Shown: positions 18,314 through 27,453 of the stretch, piece by piece
Position numbering within the stretch: the first letter of the stretch is position 1
Layout of the letters: each line of letters begins with the position of its first letter
Assembly (NCBI RefSeq): GCF_013201975.1
Contig: NZ_CP053845.1
Span: forward strand, 1,922,001-1,986,000
Length of the DNA: 64,000 nucleotides
Direction: 5' to 3'
Origin: Campylobacter sp. CCUG 57310
GTDB lineage: Bacteria > Campylobacterota > Campylobacteria > Campylobacterales > Campylobacteraceae
The notes under the pieces: model-generated
What the model was told of the DNA's origin: nothing
The model's input: the letters and a program-made list of their open reading frames with translations, nothing else
The model's database searches: none
Translations under genes and position numbers: made by a program

Positions 18314-18725
18314 CGACGGCTCGTGCCTTAATAACCCGGGCGCAGGCGGTTGGGCATATATCCTAGAATACGGCAAACACACAAAAGAAGCAAGCGGAGC
18401 CGAAGCCATGACAACTAACAATCAAATGGAGCTTAGGGCTGTTATCGAAGGGCTAAAAGCTCTAAAAGAGCCTTGCGTCGTTAAGCTTTACACCGATAGC
18501 TCATACGTGGCAAACGCGATAAACGAGTGGCTTGAGGGCTGGGTAAAAAAGGCATTTAAAAATGTAAAAAACGTCCCGATGTGGCAGGAGTTTTTAGAAA
18601 TTTCAAAACCTCACGACATCCGTGCCACATGGGTTAAAGCTCACAACGGACATCCGCAAAATGAGCGTTGTGACACGCTAGCAAGGCAGGCGGCAACCAA
18701 GATAAAAGATGAAGGCAACCTATAA
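18291..18725 (+). CDS. rnhA: Ribonuclease HI
   Basis: RNase HI cleaves RNA in RNA-DNA hybrids. The 144-residue protein has FSDGSCLNNPGAGGWAYIL (first catalytic Asp), NNQMELRAVIEGL (catalytic Glu), LYTDSSYV (second Asp) and the WVKAHNGHPQNERCDTLA handle/His loop with the last Asp. It starts inside the end of the TPR gene and is followed 2 bp later by rnc, the order seen in other campylobacters. Confidence 0.96.
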   Translation: MKTVCLFSDGSCLNNPGAGGWAYILEYGKHTKEASGAEAMTTNNQMELRAVIEGLKALKEPCVVKLYTDSSYVANAINEWLEGWVKKAFKNVKNVPMWQEFLEISKPHDIRATWVKAHNGHPQNERCDTLARQAATKIKDEGNL

Positions 18726-18727
18726 AA

Positions 18728-19405
18728 ATGCAAAATTTAAAAGCACTCGAAGAAAAGCTGGGATACAAATTTAAAGAGATAAATAACCTAAAAAACGCAC
18801 TTACGCACAAAAGCTGCAAAAAAGGCAAAAATAACGAACGGCTTGAATTTTTAGGCGATGCGGTGATGGATCTGGTGATAGCCGATTATCTGTTTCGCAA
18901 ATTTAAAAACACCGACGAAGGCGATATGAGCAAGCTTCGCGCCGCACTTGTCAATGAAAAAAGCTTTGCAAATTTGGCAAGCTATCTGAATTTAGGCGAG
19001 CATATATTTATATCCGCAGCAGAAGAAAACAACGGCGGGCGCGAGAAAATTTCGATACTATCGGACGCTTTTGAGGCGGTTATGGGAGCTATTTACATAG
19101 AAAGCGGTTTTGAGGAGGTCAATAGCGTAGCCATAAGGCTCTTTGAGATATGCTATCCTGATATCGATCTTAAAAATTTGACCAAGGATTATAAAACGAC
19201 TTTGCAAGAAATCACTCAAGCCAAGCTTGGCGTAACACCCGAATACAAGCTCGTGCGCTCATTTGGACCCGATCACAAAAAGGAATTTGAGATCGCGCTT
19301 TTGCTAAAAGATGTTGAAATTTCTCGAGCTATCGGCAAAAGTAAAAAAGAAGCCCAACAGCTTGCGGCAAAAACGGCGATAGAAAAGATCAAGGACAAAT
19401 CATGA
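18728..19405 (+). CDS. rnc: Ribonuclease III
   Basis: RNase III processes rRNA precursors and structured mRNAs. The 225-residue protein has the signature NERLEFLGDAVMDLVIADYL (about residues 37-56) and the catalytic SDAFEAVMGAIYIESG (about 111-126). A C-terminal double-stranded-RNA-binding domain ends GKSKKEAQQLAAKTAIEKI. It overlaps aroC by 4 bp (ATGA), so the two are translationally coupled. Confidence 0.97.
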   Translation: MQNLKALEEKLGYKFKEINNLKNALTHKSCKKGKNNERLEFLGDAVMDLVIADYLFRKFKNTDEGDMSKLRAALVNEKSFANLASYLNLGEHIFISAAEENNGGREKISILSDAFEAVMGAIYIESGFEEVNSVAIRLFEICYPDIDLKNLTKDYKTTLQEITQAKLGVTPEYKLVRSFGPDHKKEFEIALLLKDVEISRAIGKSKKEAQQLAAKTAIEKIKDKS

Positions 19406-20472
19406 ATTCATTCGGACGAAAGCTTATCTTAACAACCTTCGGCGAGAGTCACGGAGCGGCAATCGGCGGCGTGCTTGACGGATTTCCTGCGGGAGTTAAG
19501 ATAGATGAGGAGTTTTTACAAGGCGAGCTTGATAAGCGAAAGCCGGGGCAGTCGAAATTCGCCACCGCAAGAAAAGAAGGCGACAAAATCGAAATTTTAA
19601 GCGGGATTTTTGAAGGCGTTAGCACGGGTACGCCGATTGGATTTGTCATCTACAACGAAAATCAAAAATCAAAAGATTATGAGAATTTGCGTGAAATTTT
19701 TCGCCCGGGACATGCTGATTATACATACTTTAAAAAATACGCAATTCGAGATCACAGAGGCGGCGGACGAAGCTCTGCAAGAGAAACTGCCGTGCGAGTG
19801 GCGGGCGGGGCGTTTGCTCAAATTTTATTAAATGAATTTGGTGTGAAAGTAGAGAGCGGCGTAAGCGGAGTAGGAACCGTAAAAGCGCAAAAATTTGACT
19901 TTGACGCAGCAGGGAATTCTGAAATTTTCGCACTTGATAAAGAAAATTTGATGATGGATGAGATTTTAAAAGCTAAACAAGCTCACGACAGCGTGGGGGC
20001 TAGCGTTATGACACGAATTTTAAACGCTCCTGCCGGGCTTGGCGAAGGGTTATACGACAAGCTTGACGCAAGACTTGCTGCTGCGATGATGAGCATAAAC
20101 GGAGTAAAAGCAGTAGAAATCGGCGAGGGTGTAGAAGCAAGCGCAATGCTAGGAAGCGAGAATAACGACTGCATGAATGAAGCGGGCTTTCTCTCAAATC
20201 ACGCAGGCGGAATACTTGGAGGCATGAGCACGGGGGCTGAAATTTTAATAACTACGCATTTTAAGCCGACTCCTTCGATATTTCTTGCTCAACAAACACA
20301 AAATATCCACGGCGAAAATGCGATCTGCGAGCTTCGCGGTAGACACGATCCGTGTATCGGTATCCGTGGAAGCGTCGTTGCAACCGCGATGGCAAGGCTT
20401 GTGATAGCTGATTTTATGCTTTTAAATTTGAGTGTAAATTTGGGGAATTTAAAGAAGATCTACAAACTATAG
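19402..20472 (+). CDS. aroC: Chorismate synthase
   Basis: AroC makes chorismate from EPSP with reduced FMN. The 356-residue protein has TFGESHGAAIGGVLDGFPAG (about residues 11-30), RPGHADYTY, the DHRGGGRSSARETA signature (about 116-129), GGILGGMSTGAEI and RHDPCIGIRGSVVATAMA. It is the last gene of the TPR-rnhA-rnc-aroC unit and is followed by the convergent OLD nuclease gene. Confidence 0.97.
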   Translation: MNSFGRKLILTTFGESHGAAIGGVLDGFPAGVKIDEEFLQGELDKRKPGQSKFATARKEGDKIEILSGIFEGVSTGTPIGFVIYNENQKSKDYENLREIFRPGHADYTYFKKYAIRDHRGGGRSSARETAVRVAGGAFAQILLNEFGVKVESGVSGVGTVKAQKFDFDAAGNSEIFALDKENLMMDEILKAKQAHDSVGASVMTRILNAPAGLGEGLYDKLDARLAAAMMSINGVKAVEIGEGVEASAMLGSENNDCMNEAGFLSNHAGGILGGMSTGAEILITTHFKPTPSIFLAQQTQNIHGENAICELRGRHDPCIGIRGSVVATAMARLVIADFMLLNLSVNLGNLKKIYKL

Positions 20473-20508
20473 CTCAATTAAGCAAGCATCATATGTTCAA
20501 TTTGAAAC

Positions 20509-22296
20509 CTACAATGCTTGAACTATGTCCTTTATTTTAGCTATAAAATTAAAATATTCTTCCTTTAAGTCTTTTTTGGTTATCTCATTTGACATTTTGT
20601 TCTTAATTTTATGCTTTGCCTCTCTGCTTAGATTAAGTCTATTTATATTTTCAATCACCGACAGTTCGCTGTTATGCTCGTAATTACTAAAACCTTCTTT
20701 TTTTAATACTTTATTTATATATTCATCTTTATAGAAATCTTCTAAAGTCTTTATATTTCCTTGTATAATATCATACTCAATCCAATTTTCTTTTAAATCA
20801 GGAGAACCTATAATAAATTCTTTTTTCTTATCCTTTGAAGCCTTATCGCTATCTGATACTATTATAAATTTTTTACCAGTTAGCATCATTATTCTAGAAA
20901 TGCAATCAGCGTCTTTTATTCCGTTCATATAAACCAAACCACAATTTTCAAAATCTTTTTGTTTGCAATTTTTCTTAAATACTTTATAGTCCGTATAGCC
21001 TTCAAATATTATATTTTTGGGTCTAATGCTTTCAAAAAGATGAGTGCCTATAGCTCTTTTTAACAATTCATCTTCTTTATATGGCGATTTATCTTGAGGG
21101 ATAATATTTGATACATCATCTTTTCTTTCAATGACAAGATGTCTATCTATACAATCATTATCTATCATAAATGGCGAATGCGTAGAATATATAACAATTG
21201 ATTGTTTTGCTATTTTAAGCAGTTCTTCTTTTAAAAAATTTGCACTTGTTGGGTACAAAAATGTATCTGGTTCGTCAAATAGAATTATTTTACCACAGAG
21301 GTCTTTTGTTCTATCCTGAACAGACAGCATTAGGAGTATTGCAATAAATCTTTTAAAACCATCACTTCTATCTTCTGTTGAGTAGAATTCTTGCTCTTGT
21401 ATTCTTATATCAAACTCATCACCATCTTTTCTAATAACAAAATTAATATTACGCAAATCAGACCAGATTTTCCTAAATTCTTTTGTTGTATTTTTTGATA
21501 TTTTATCTAAAAATCCATGCAATCCTTTATCTTTCTCTAGTTCTGTTTCTATTTCATTATATATATCCTTACATCCATTTAAATAAAAAATATTTTTCAA
21601 GGGCAAGCACATGCTTGGATCGTCTTTAAAACTTTGAATATTTACACTAGATGGCAGTAAATATTTATCACTATACTCCCAGAATATAGCTTGCTCACAC
21701 AAATCTTCAATAGATGCTATGTTGGATTTTGCAATACTAAAAATACTAGCCATTAGATCATTTAAAAATTCTTCATTTGATCCTAAGCTATTTTGTGTAT
21801 TCTCGAAAGGCAAAATTGATTTACTACTCGTATCATAGTACAAAGCCTCTAAAATTTGATATTTATTATATAAATCATCATTTTTCCAATATGCAAGACA
21901 AGGTTTTGTATCATTTTCTATTTTGATGCGCAACAGGATATCACAAAATGCTTCTTCTATAAATTGTTCAATACTTAAACTATTTTGAAAAATATTTGTG
22001 TCTTTTAATTTATATTTTTCAATTATTTTTTTGTTAATTATAGAAAAATCATGTCTTTCCAATTTAAATACAGCACGGATATACCCATGATCTTCTTTTT
22101 TTGTATTTTTATTTTGATCTTTTATACCAACTCTATATTTACCAAATACTGCAGCAATAGCCTTTAGTATATTGCTCTTGCCGGCTTCATTTTTACCAAC
22201 TAAAATTAAACATTTTTTACCATCAATTTCCAAAATAGGAATTTTTATATCTTTAATGGAACGAAAATTTCTTATCTCAAATCTATCAAGTTTCAT
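20509..22296 (-). CDS. OLD-family ATPase/TOPRIM endonuclease
   Basis: OLD proteins couple an SMC/ABC-like ATPase to a TOPRIM nuclease and usually act in phage defence. The ~595-residue protein starts MKLDRFEIRNFRSIKDI, then Walker A LVGKNEAGKSNILKAI (about residues 32-47), signature-like TEDRSDGFKRFIAIL, Walker B ILFDEPDTFLYP and the H-loop STHSPFM. The TOPRIM part has IIFEGYTDYKVF and FIIVSDSDKASKDKKK. No UvrD-like helicase is adjacent, so this is a class 1 (stand-alone) OLD. Its AT-rich codon use and position between aroC and nrdA suggest acquisition. ATG at 22296 is preferred over TTG at 22308. Confidence 0.85.
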   Translation of the reverse strand: MKLDRFEIRNFRSIKDIKIPILEIDGKKCLILVGKNEAGKSNILKAIAAVFGKYRVGIKDQNKNTKKEDHGYIRAVFKLERHDFSIINKKIIEKYKLKDTNIFQNSLSIEQFIEEAFCDILLRIKIENDTKPCLAYWKNDDLYNKYQILEALYYDTSSKSILPFENTQNSLGSNEEFLNDLMASIFSIAKSNIASIEDLCEQAIFWEYSDKYLLPSSVNIQSFKDDPSMCLPLKNIFYLNGCKDIYNEIETELEKDKGLHGFLDKISKNTTKEFRKIWSDLRNINFVIRKDGDEFDIRIQEQEFYSTEDRSDGFKRFIAILLMLSVQDRTKDLCGKIILFDEPDTFLYPTSANFLKEELLKIAKQSIVIYSTHSPFMIDNDCIDRHLVIERKDDVSNIIPQDKSPYKEDELLKRAIGTHLFESIRPKNIIFEGYTDYKVFKKNCKQKDFENCGLVYMNGIKDADCISRIMMLTGKKFIIVSDSDKASKDKKKEFIIGSPDLKENWIEYDIIQGNIKTLEDFYKDEYINKVLKKEGFSNYEHNSELSVIENINRLNLSREAKHKIKNKMSNEITKKDLKEEYFNFIAKIKDIVQAL

Positions 22297-22317
22297 TTTA
22301 TTTTCCAAAAATAAATT

Positions 22318-24690
22318 TCACTGACACCCCTCACACTCGATAGAGCGATCGGCTACATTATTTACTTTGTTGCTATCAGGGCTTTCGGAACGTAGATAGT
22401 AGGTTGATTTAAGTCCAAGCTCCCATGCAAGAGTGTAAATTTCGTTCAGGTATCCGCCGCTTGCCTTATCAAGGCTCATGAATATATTTAGGCTTTGTCC
22501 TTGATCTATCCACTTTTGGCGAATAGCGCCGGCTTTTACCAAGACTCTTTGATCAAGCTCGTATGCAGGCGTATAAAATTGCCACGTATCAGGGCTTAGA
22601 TCAGGCACGACAGTCGGTATCATACCGCTTAAATTTTGCTCAAACCACTTGCGTTTATACACAGGCTCAATCGTCTGCGTGGTACCCACAAGGATAGATA
22701 TCGAGCTAGTCGGCGCGATAGCCATTAAGTAGCCGTTTCTCATGCCGTCGGTTTTAACCTTCTGCCTCAACCAATCCCAATCGCAAGTATCCTCATCAAA
22801 CAGCCCTCCACGATTTACGAGAGCTTTTGCGTTTTCGTTTGCTACATCTATCGGGAAGATTCCCTTGCTCCATTTTGAGCCTTCAAAAGTCGGGTATTTA
22901 CCCTTTTCAACGGCTAAATTTGAGCTTGAATAGATAGCCTGGTAGCTGATATTTTCCATTATGCTATCTATCAAGGCTAGGTGGTCGTAGCTACCCCATT
23001 TGATGCCTTTAAGCGCGAGCATTTGCGCTTCGCCCATCACGCCAAGTCCGATCGAGCGAGAGGATAAATTCGTATGTTTTACTTTTTTGTGCGGATAGAA
23101 ATTTAGATCGATTACGTTATCAAGCATCCTAACGGCAATCGGCACTACTCGCTTGATGTCCTCTTTGGAATTTATCTTGCTTAAATTTATGCTTGCTAGG
23201 TTGCAAACCGCTGTTTTGCCCTCTACGTTTTCTTTCTCAACGATGAAAATTTGCTTTCTGTCAAGGCTGTCAAGCGCACTTAGCTTCTTAGCCTTTTTCG
23301 TTATACCGCTATCAATAGTAACGTCATCTTCCTCATCAAACACCATCTCTTCGCCATTATCAAAAGTTATTTTGATCTTGTAATAATTCGGCTCGGTATT
23401 TTGGAAAATTTCGGTGCATAAATTTGAGCTTCTGATAAGCCCGTCGTGATCGTTTGGATTGGCTCTGTTTGCATTATCCTTAAAGCACAAAAACGGCATG
23501 CCCGTCTCAAAATAACTGGTTAGAATTTTCTTCCAAAGCTCTTTGGCTAAAATAGTGTTTTTCTGGATACTTTCGTCGTTTTCATATTCTACATAACGCT
23601 TTTCAAATTCTTCGCCATACAGGTCGCACAGATCACTAACTTGCGCAGGGTCAAATAGCGTCCAGCGATCATTTGACTTAAGTCGCTTCATAAAGAGATC
23701 ATTTATCCACAGCGACGGGAATAGCTCGTGCGCCCTGCGTCTTTCTTCGCCTGAATTTTTGCGAAGGTCTAAGAAATCACCGACATCCATATGCCAAGGC
23801 TCGACATATACGGCTATAGCGCCCTTTCTTGTACCAAGCTGATCGACCGCTACGGCTATGTCGTTAGTTACTTTTAAGAATGGTATAATTCCGCCTGCGG
23901 CGTTTTTATGTCCGTCGATACTGCCGCCCATAGCGCGTACTTTGCACCAATCCCAGCCGATACCGCCTCCAAATTTGCTTAAAAGCGCCATCTCTTTGTA
24001 GCTATCAAAAATCCCTTCGATATTATCAGGCGTGCTTCCGATATAGCAGCTGCTTAGCTGGTGGCGAGTTGTGCGGGCATTTGAAAGAGTAGGAGTTGCA
24101 AGCATGACTTCAAATTTGCTGATAAGGTCGTAAAATTTCTTAGCCCAACCCTGAGAATCAAGCTCATTTTGCGCTAAAAACATCGCAATAGCCATAAACA
24201 TCTGCTGCGGAAGCTCGATAGGCATACCCTTGCTATCTTTGATCAAATAGCGATCATAAAGCGTCTTTATACCAAGATAGGCAAACTGCAAGTCGCGCTC
24301 AGGCTTAATGTAGGCGTTTAGATCGTCCAAATCGTATTTTTCTTTAAGTCCGGGGATAATGCGCCCTGCCTTCTCGCCCTTTTCAAAGTATTCGCGCAGA
24401 TGATTGTAGCCGTTATAACCCGTAACTTTATGATAAAGATCGTATAAAAACAGACGCGCCGCGACAAAAGTCCAGTTAGGGCAGTCTATATCTATCTTAT
24501 CCACAGCAGTCTTGATGAGTGTTTGCTGGATCTCTTCGGTCGTTATCATGTCACGAAACTGAATCTTAGCATCGACCTCAAGCTCGCTTAAATTTACGTT
24601 TTCTAGCCCTTCAACCGCGGCACCTGTGTATTTTTTGATCTTACTTATATCAAGCTCTTCAGCTCTTCCGTTACGTTTGATTACTTTCAT
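22318..24690 (-). CDS. nrdA: Ribonucleoside-diphosphate reductase, alpha subunit (class Ia)
   Basis: NrdA reduces ribonucleotides to deoxyribonucleotides with the NrdB radical subunit, which is not in this window. The 790-residue protein has an N-terminal ATP-cone (MKVIKRNGRAEELDISKI), SSCYIGSTPDNIEGIF with an active-site Cys, NLCTEIF (the catalytic NxCxE core), ISILVGTTQTIEPVYKR and a C-terminal redox pair ECEGCQ. The protein is full length. Neighbours on both sides (OLD nuclease; small gene and methyltransferase) look inserted. Confidence 0.95.
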   Translation of the reverse strand: MKVIKRNGRAEELDISKIKKYTGAAVEGLENVNLSELEVDAKIQFRDMITTEEIQQTLIKTAVDKIDIDCPNWTFVAARLFLYDLYHKVTGYNGYNHLREYFEKGEKAGRIIPGLKEKYDLDDLNAYIKPERDLQFAYLGIKTLYDRYLIKDSKGMPIELPQQMFMAIAMFLAQNELDSQGWAKKFYDLISKFEVMLATPTLSNARTTRHQLSSCYIGSTPDNIEGIFDSYKEMALLSKFGGGIGWDWCKVRAMGGSIDGHKNAAGGIIPFLKVTNDIAVAVDQLGTRKGAIAVYVEPWHMDVGDFLDLRKNSGEERRRAHELFPSLWINDLFMKRLKSNDRWTLFDPAQVSDLCDLYGEEFEKRYVEYENDESIQKNTILAKELWKKILTSYFETGMPFLCFKDNANRANPNDHDGLIRSSNLCTEIFQNTEPNYYKIKITFDNGEEMVFDEEDDVTIDSGITKKAKKLSALDSLDRKQIFIVEKENVEGKTAVCNLASINLSKINSKEDIKRVVPIAVRMLDNVIDLNFYPHKKVKHTNLSSRSIGLGVMGEAQMLALKGIKWGSYDHLALIDSIMENISYQAIYSSSNLAVEKGKYPTFEGSKWSKGIFPIDVANENAKALVNRGGLFDEDTCDWDWLRQKVKTDGMRNGYLMAIAPTSSISILVGTTQTIEPVYKRKWFEQNLSGMIPTVVPDLSPDTWQFYTPAYELDQRVLVKAGAIRQKWIDQGQSLNIFMSLDKASGGYLNEIYTLAWELGLKSTYYLRSESPDSNKVNNVADRSIECEGCQ

Positions 24691-24692
24691 TT

Positions 24693-24926
24693 TTATCTTT
24701 TTCTATTCTTTATGCAATTTAAAACGGTTTTACATCTATTTTCAAAGCCGCCAACACCATATTCTTTTGTGTATCTTTCTAGTTTTTCCAAATCATCCTC
24801 ATCATAAGTTAAAATCTGACCATTAAGTTGATTTAATAACTTTTTCATAAGTGTTTGAAAACCACCACTATCGCCTGCAGATTTTTTAATCGCTTCCATA
24901 GCTTTATCATCTAGAATAGTTTGCAT
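24693..24926 (-). CDS. Small protein of unknown function paired with the methyltransferase
   Basis: I do not recognise this 77-residue soluble protein. It has SGGFQTLMKKLLNQLNG, then TYDEDDLEKLERY, then a second GGFE block and a basic C terminus. GGFQ...DLE..RY...YG.GGF patterns occur, from memory, in small proteins near restriction or phage genes. The ATG at 24926 lies inside the 3' end of the methyltransferase gene (20-bp overlap), so the two are probably co-expressed. A role linked to the methyltransferase is inferred from position only. Confidence 0.6.
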   Translation of the reverse strand: MQTILDDKAMEAIKKSAGDSGGFQTLMKKLLNQLNGQILTYDEDDLEKLERYTKEYGVGGFENRCKTVLNCIKNRKR

Positions 24927-26013
24927 TACTCTCTCCTTGTATATTTTTTATTAAAGTTTTAAAATACTTATCTATGTTTTTACTACCCTTTGTATTTAAA
25001 AACTCATCTGAAATTTCTAAAAATTTATTATTATCTATAAAGACATCAAGATTTCCGAAATAATACGGCAAGTTATTTGCAAATCTTTTAAAATGGTCAA
25101 TATAGCAGTAGTATTTTAAATTTTCGGCAAAAACTTTAACAGTATTTGCACCTTGAGTTTTCACAAAAGTCCGATTACGTTTAAGCGCATTTATATCGCG
25201 TAATGTATGAAAATATGCAACAGCTTCACGATTATCGTTATGATTTGGGTATTTTTGTACATAGTTGCCTATAAAATCAAAGTCACTGAGACAAAATTTG
25301 TTACTTTCATAAGTCTTAAATTCATAATTTTTAATAAACTCATAACTCATTCCAAGACTATTTTTTTCATATAGCGCTATGATTATAGGAAAAAAAGTAT
25401 TGGAATTTGATGTAAAAATTTCAGAGCTTATTATGACGGCGTCTATTAGCTTGTAATTATTTTTAAATTTTGCCAGAGCATTGAAGTTAGTTTGTTTGAT
25501 TAAATATGACAAAGGATGTAAAACACAAACAAATTCAGGTTTTAAAACCTCAAAAGAACGCATAAACGATATACCCAAATCTCTATGTTCTAAATTTTTA
25601 TCCATACTAAACAGCTCTTTTTTGATACTGTTTCGCACTATTGATGTTTTGTCGTTGTAAGGCGGATTACCTATTATAACAAGATTATCGGTTGCTTGTA
25701 TTTCAAATTTATCCCTGCTTAAATTTAAAAGCGAATTTGTATGTATTTTTAGTACATCCCTAGATACTTTTTTAAGTGCAACCTCATCTATATCCGCACC
25801 TATATATTTTAAATTTTTAGTAAAAAAATCACCGTATCCGCAACTACTATCAAGAAAGACGAAGTCGTTAAAATTTATATATTTGCCAAGCATATCATAA
25901 ACGATATCAACTACAAATTTTGGAGTGTAGTAGCTTCCTAAATTTATGGTTTGATTTTTACTTAAATGGGTTTGTTTATTCACAAAACACTCTTTTAAAA
26001 ATTCCATTAACAT
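24907..26013 (-). CDS. N6-adenine DNA methyltransferase (NPPY type)
   Basis: The ~368-residue protein has LGSYYTPKFVVDIVYDML, SAM-binding motif I FLDSSCGYGDFF (about residues 72-83) and catalytic motif IV IIGNPPYND (about 120-128). This motif order is that of N6-adenine methyltransferases with a C-terminal recognition region. No restriction endonuclease is recognisable next to it; it may be an orphan, or the 77-aa gene may be a partner. ATG at 26013 (or 26007) overlaps the end of purB by 30-40 bp. Low GC and Asn/Lys/Phe-rich codon use set it apart from purB and nrdA. Confidence 0.82.
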   Translation of the reverse strand: MLMEFLKECFVNKQTHLSKNQTINLGSYYTPKFVVDIVYDMLGKYINFNDFVFLDSSCGYGDFFTKNLKYIGADIDEVALKKVSRDVLKIHTNSLLNLSRDKFEIQATDNLVIIGNPPYNDKTSIVRNSIKKELFSMDKNLEHRDLGISFMRSFEVLKPEFVCVLHPLSYLIKQTNFNALAKFKNNYKLIDAVIISSEIFTSNSNTFFPIIIALYEKNSLGMSYEFIKNYEFKTYESNKFCLSDFDFIGNYVQKYPNHNDNREAVAYFHTLRDINALKRNRTFVKTQGANTVKVFAENLKYYCYIDHFKRFANNLPYYFGNLDVFIDNNKFLEISDEFLNTKGSKNIDKYFKTLIKNIQGESNANYSR

Positions 26014-27307
26014 TTTTCGTATAGTAGCTATACTCAAAACAAGCCTTTATCTCATCCTTGCTAAGCGCCTTATTTAAATCCTCGTCATTTAGCAAATTCT
26101 GCAGATACAAACTCTCGCCTTTTTCATTTATAGCCTGCTTGCCCTCTTGCAGATCAGCCCAAACCTTCATCGCGTTTCTTTGCACTATTTTATAGGCATC
26201 TTCGCGTGAAATTCCGCGCTTTGGAAGCTCTAAAAGCACGCGTTGAGAAAAGACAAGCCCACCCGTTAGATTTAAATTTTTCATCATATTTTCAGGATAA
26301 ACGACTAAATTTTCTATCAAATTTGTAAGACGAACCAGCATAAAATCAGCCGTTATAAATGCATCAGGCAGTACAAATCTCTCAACAGAGCTGTGGCTGA
26401 TATCGCGCTCGTGCCAAAGCGCTACGTTTTCAAGCATAGGCATAATGTAGCCTCTAAGAACTCGGCAAAGACCGGTGATATTTTCGCTTAGAACCGGATT
26501 TCGCTTGTGCGGCATGGCGCTTGAGCCCTTTTGTCCGGCGCTAAAATATTCCTCGCACTCATAAACTTCAGTGCGCTGATAGTGGCGAACGGCTACGGCT
26601 ATCTTTTCGCAGCTTGAAGCAAGGATGGCGATGGCATTTATAACGTGAGCATAGCGGTCACGCTGGATAACTTGGTTGCTTGCGGGCGCGCAGCTTAATC
26701 CAAGCTCGGCGCAAGTAAATTCTTCAAGCTCAAGCGGAGCGTGAGCGAAATTTCCCATTGCGCCTGAAATTTTGCCGTAGCTTATGACCTCTTTTGCATT
26801 TTTTATAAGCTCAAGACCTCTTTTTATCTCGTCATACCAGATCGCAAGCACAAGTCCGAATGTGATCGGCTCGCCGTGAATTCCGTGGCTTCTGCCGACC
26901 ATTAATGTATGCTTATGTTCATAAGCGCGTTTTTTAATCGCACTCATCAAATTCCCAACATCTTTTATGATAAGCTCTAGGCTATCTCTTACCTGCAAAG
27001 CAACAGCCGTATCGATACAATCGCTACTTGTCATGCCGTAATGCACAAAACGACTCTCGTCTCCCAAACTCTCGCTAACACTAGTTAAAAATGCTATAAC
27101 GTCATGCTTCGTAGTCTTTTCTATCTCGTCTATTCTAGCGATGTTAAATTTTGCATTTTTAGCTATCTTTTCACAATCCTCATCGCTTATGAACCCAAGC
27201 TTATTCCAAGCCTTGACCGCCGCTATCTCGACCTTTAGCCAAGCGTCATACTTAGCCTGTATACTCCACTTATCAGCCATCTCTTTGCGAGAGTATCGTT
27301 CTACCAT
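25976..27307 (-). CDS. purB: Adenylosuccinate lyase
   Basis: PurB releases fumarate from SAICAR and adenylosuccinate in purine synthesis. The 443-residue protein starts MVERYSRKEMADKWS. It has TTKHDVIAFL, FVHYGMTSSDCIDTA, VGRSHGIHGEPITFG (catalytic His region) and the signature SSAMPHKRNPVLSENI (about residues 265-280). ATG at 27307 has AAAAGG upstream. I recall purB and nrdA adjacent in other campylobacters; here a methyltransferase and a small gene lie between them. Confidence 0.96.
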   Translation of the reverse strand: MVERYSRKEMADKWSIQAKYDAWLKVEIAAVKAWNKLGFISDEDCEKIAKNAKFNIARIDEIEKTTKHDVIAFLTSVSESLGDESRFVHYGMTSSDCIDTAVALQVRDSLELIIKDVGNLMSAIKKRAYEHKHTLMVGRSHGIHGEPITFGLVLAIWYDEIKRGLELIKNAKEVISYGKISGAMGNFAHAPLELEEFTCAELGLSCAPASNQVIQRDRYAHVINAIAILASSCEKIAVAVRHYQRTEVYECEEYFSAGQKGSSAMPHKRNPVLSENITGLCRVLRGYIMPMLENVALWHERDISHSSVERFVLPDAFITADFMLVRLTNLIENLVVYPENMMKNLNLTGGLVFSQRVLLELPKRGISREDAYKIVQRNAMKVWADLQEGKQAINEKGESLYLQNLLNDEDLNKALSKDEIKACFEYSYYTKNVNGIFKRVFCE

Positions 27308-27453
27308 AATTAGCCTTTTATGAATATTTTTGTATAATTTTTTAAGAAAAAAATTATACAAAAACTGCCCTGAAAGACGGGTTATAAACGGCTAAATTTG
27401 AACTTAAATTTCATATTTGGTTATTTAGTAAAATTTAAATTAAAGAGTTAAAT

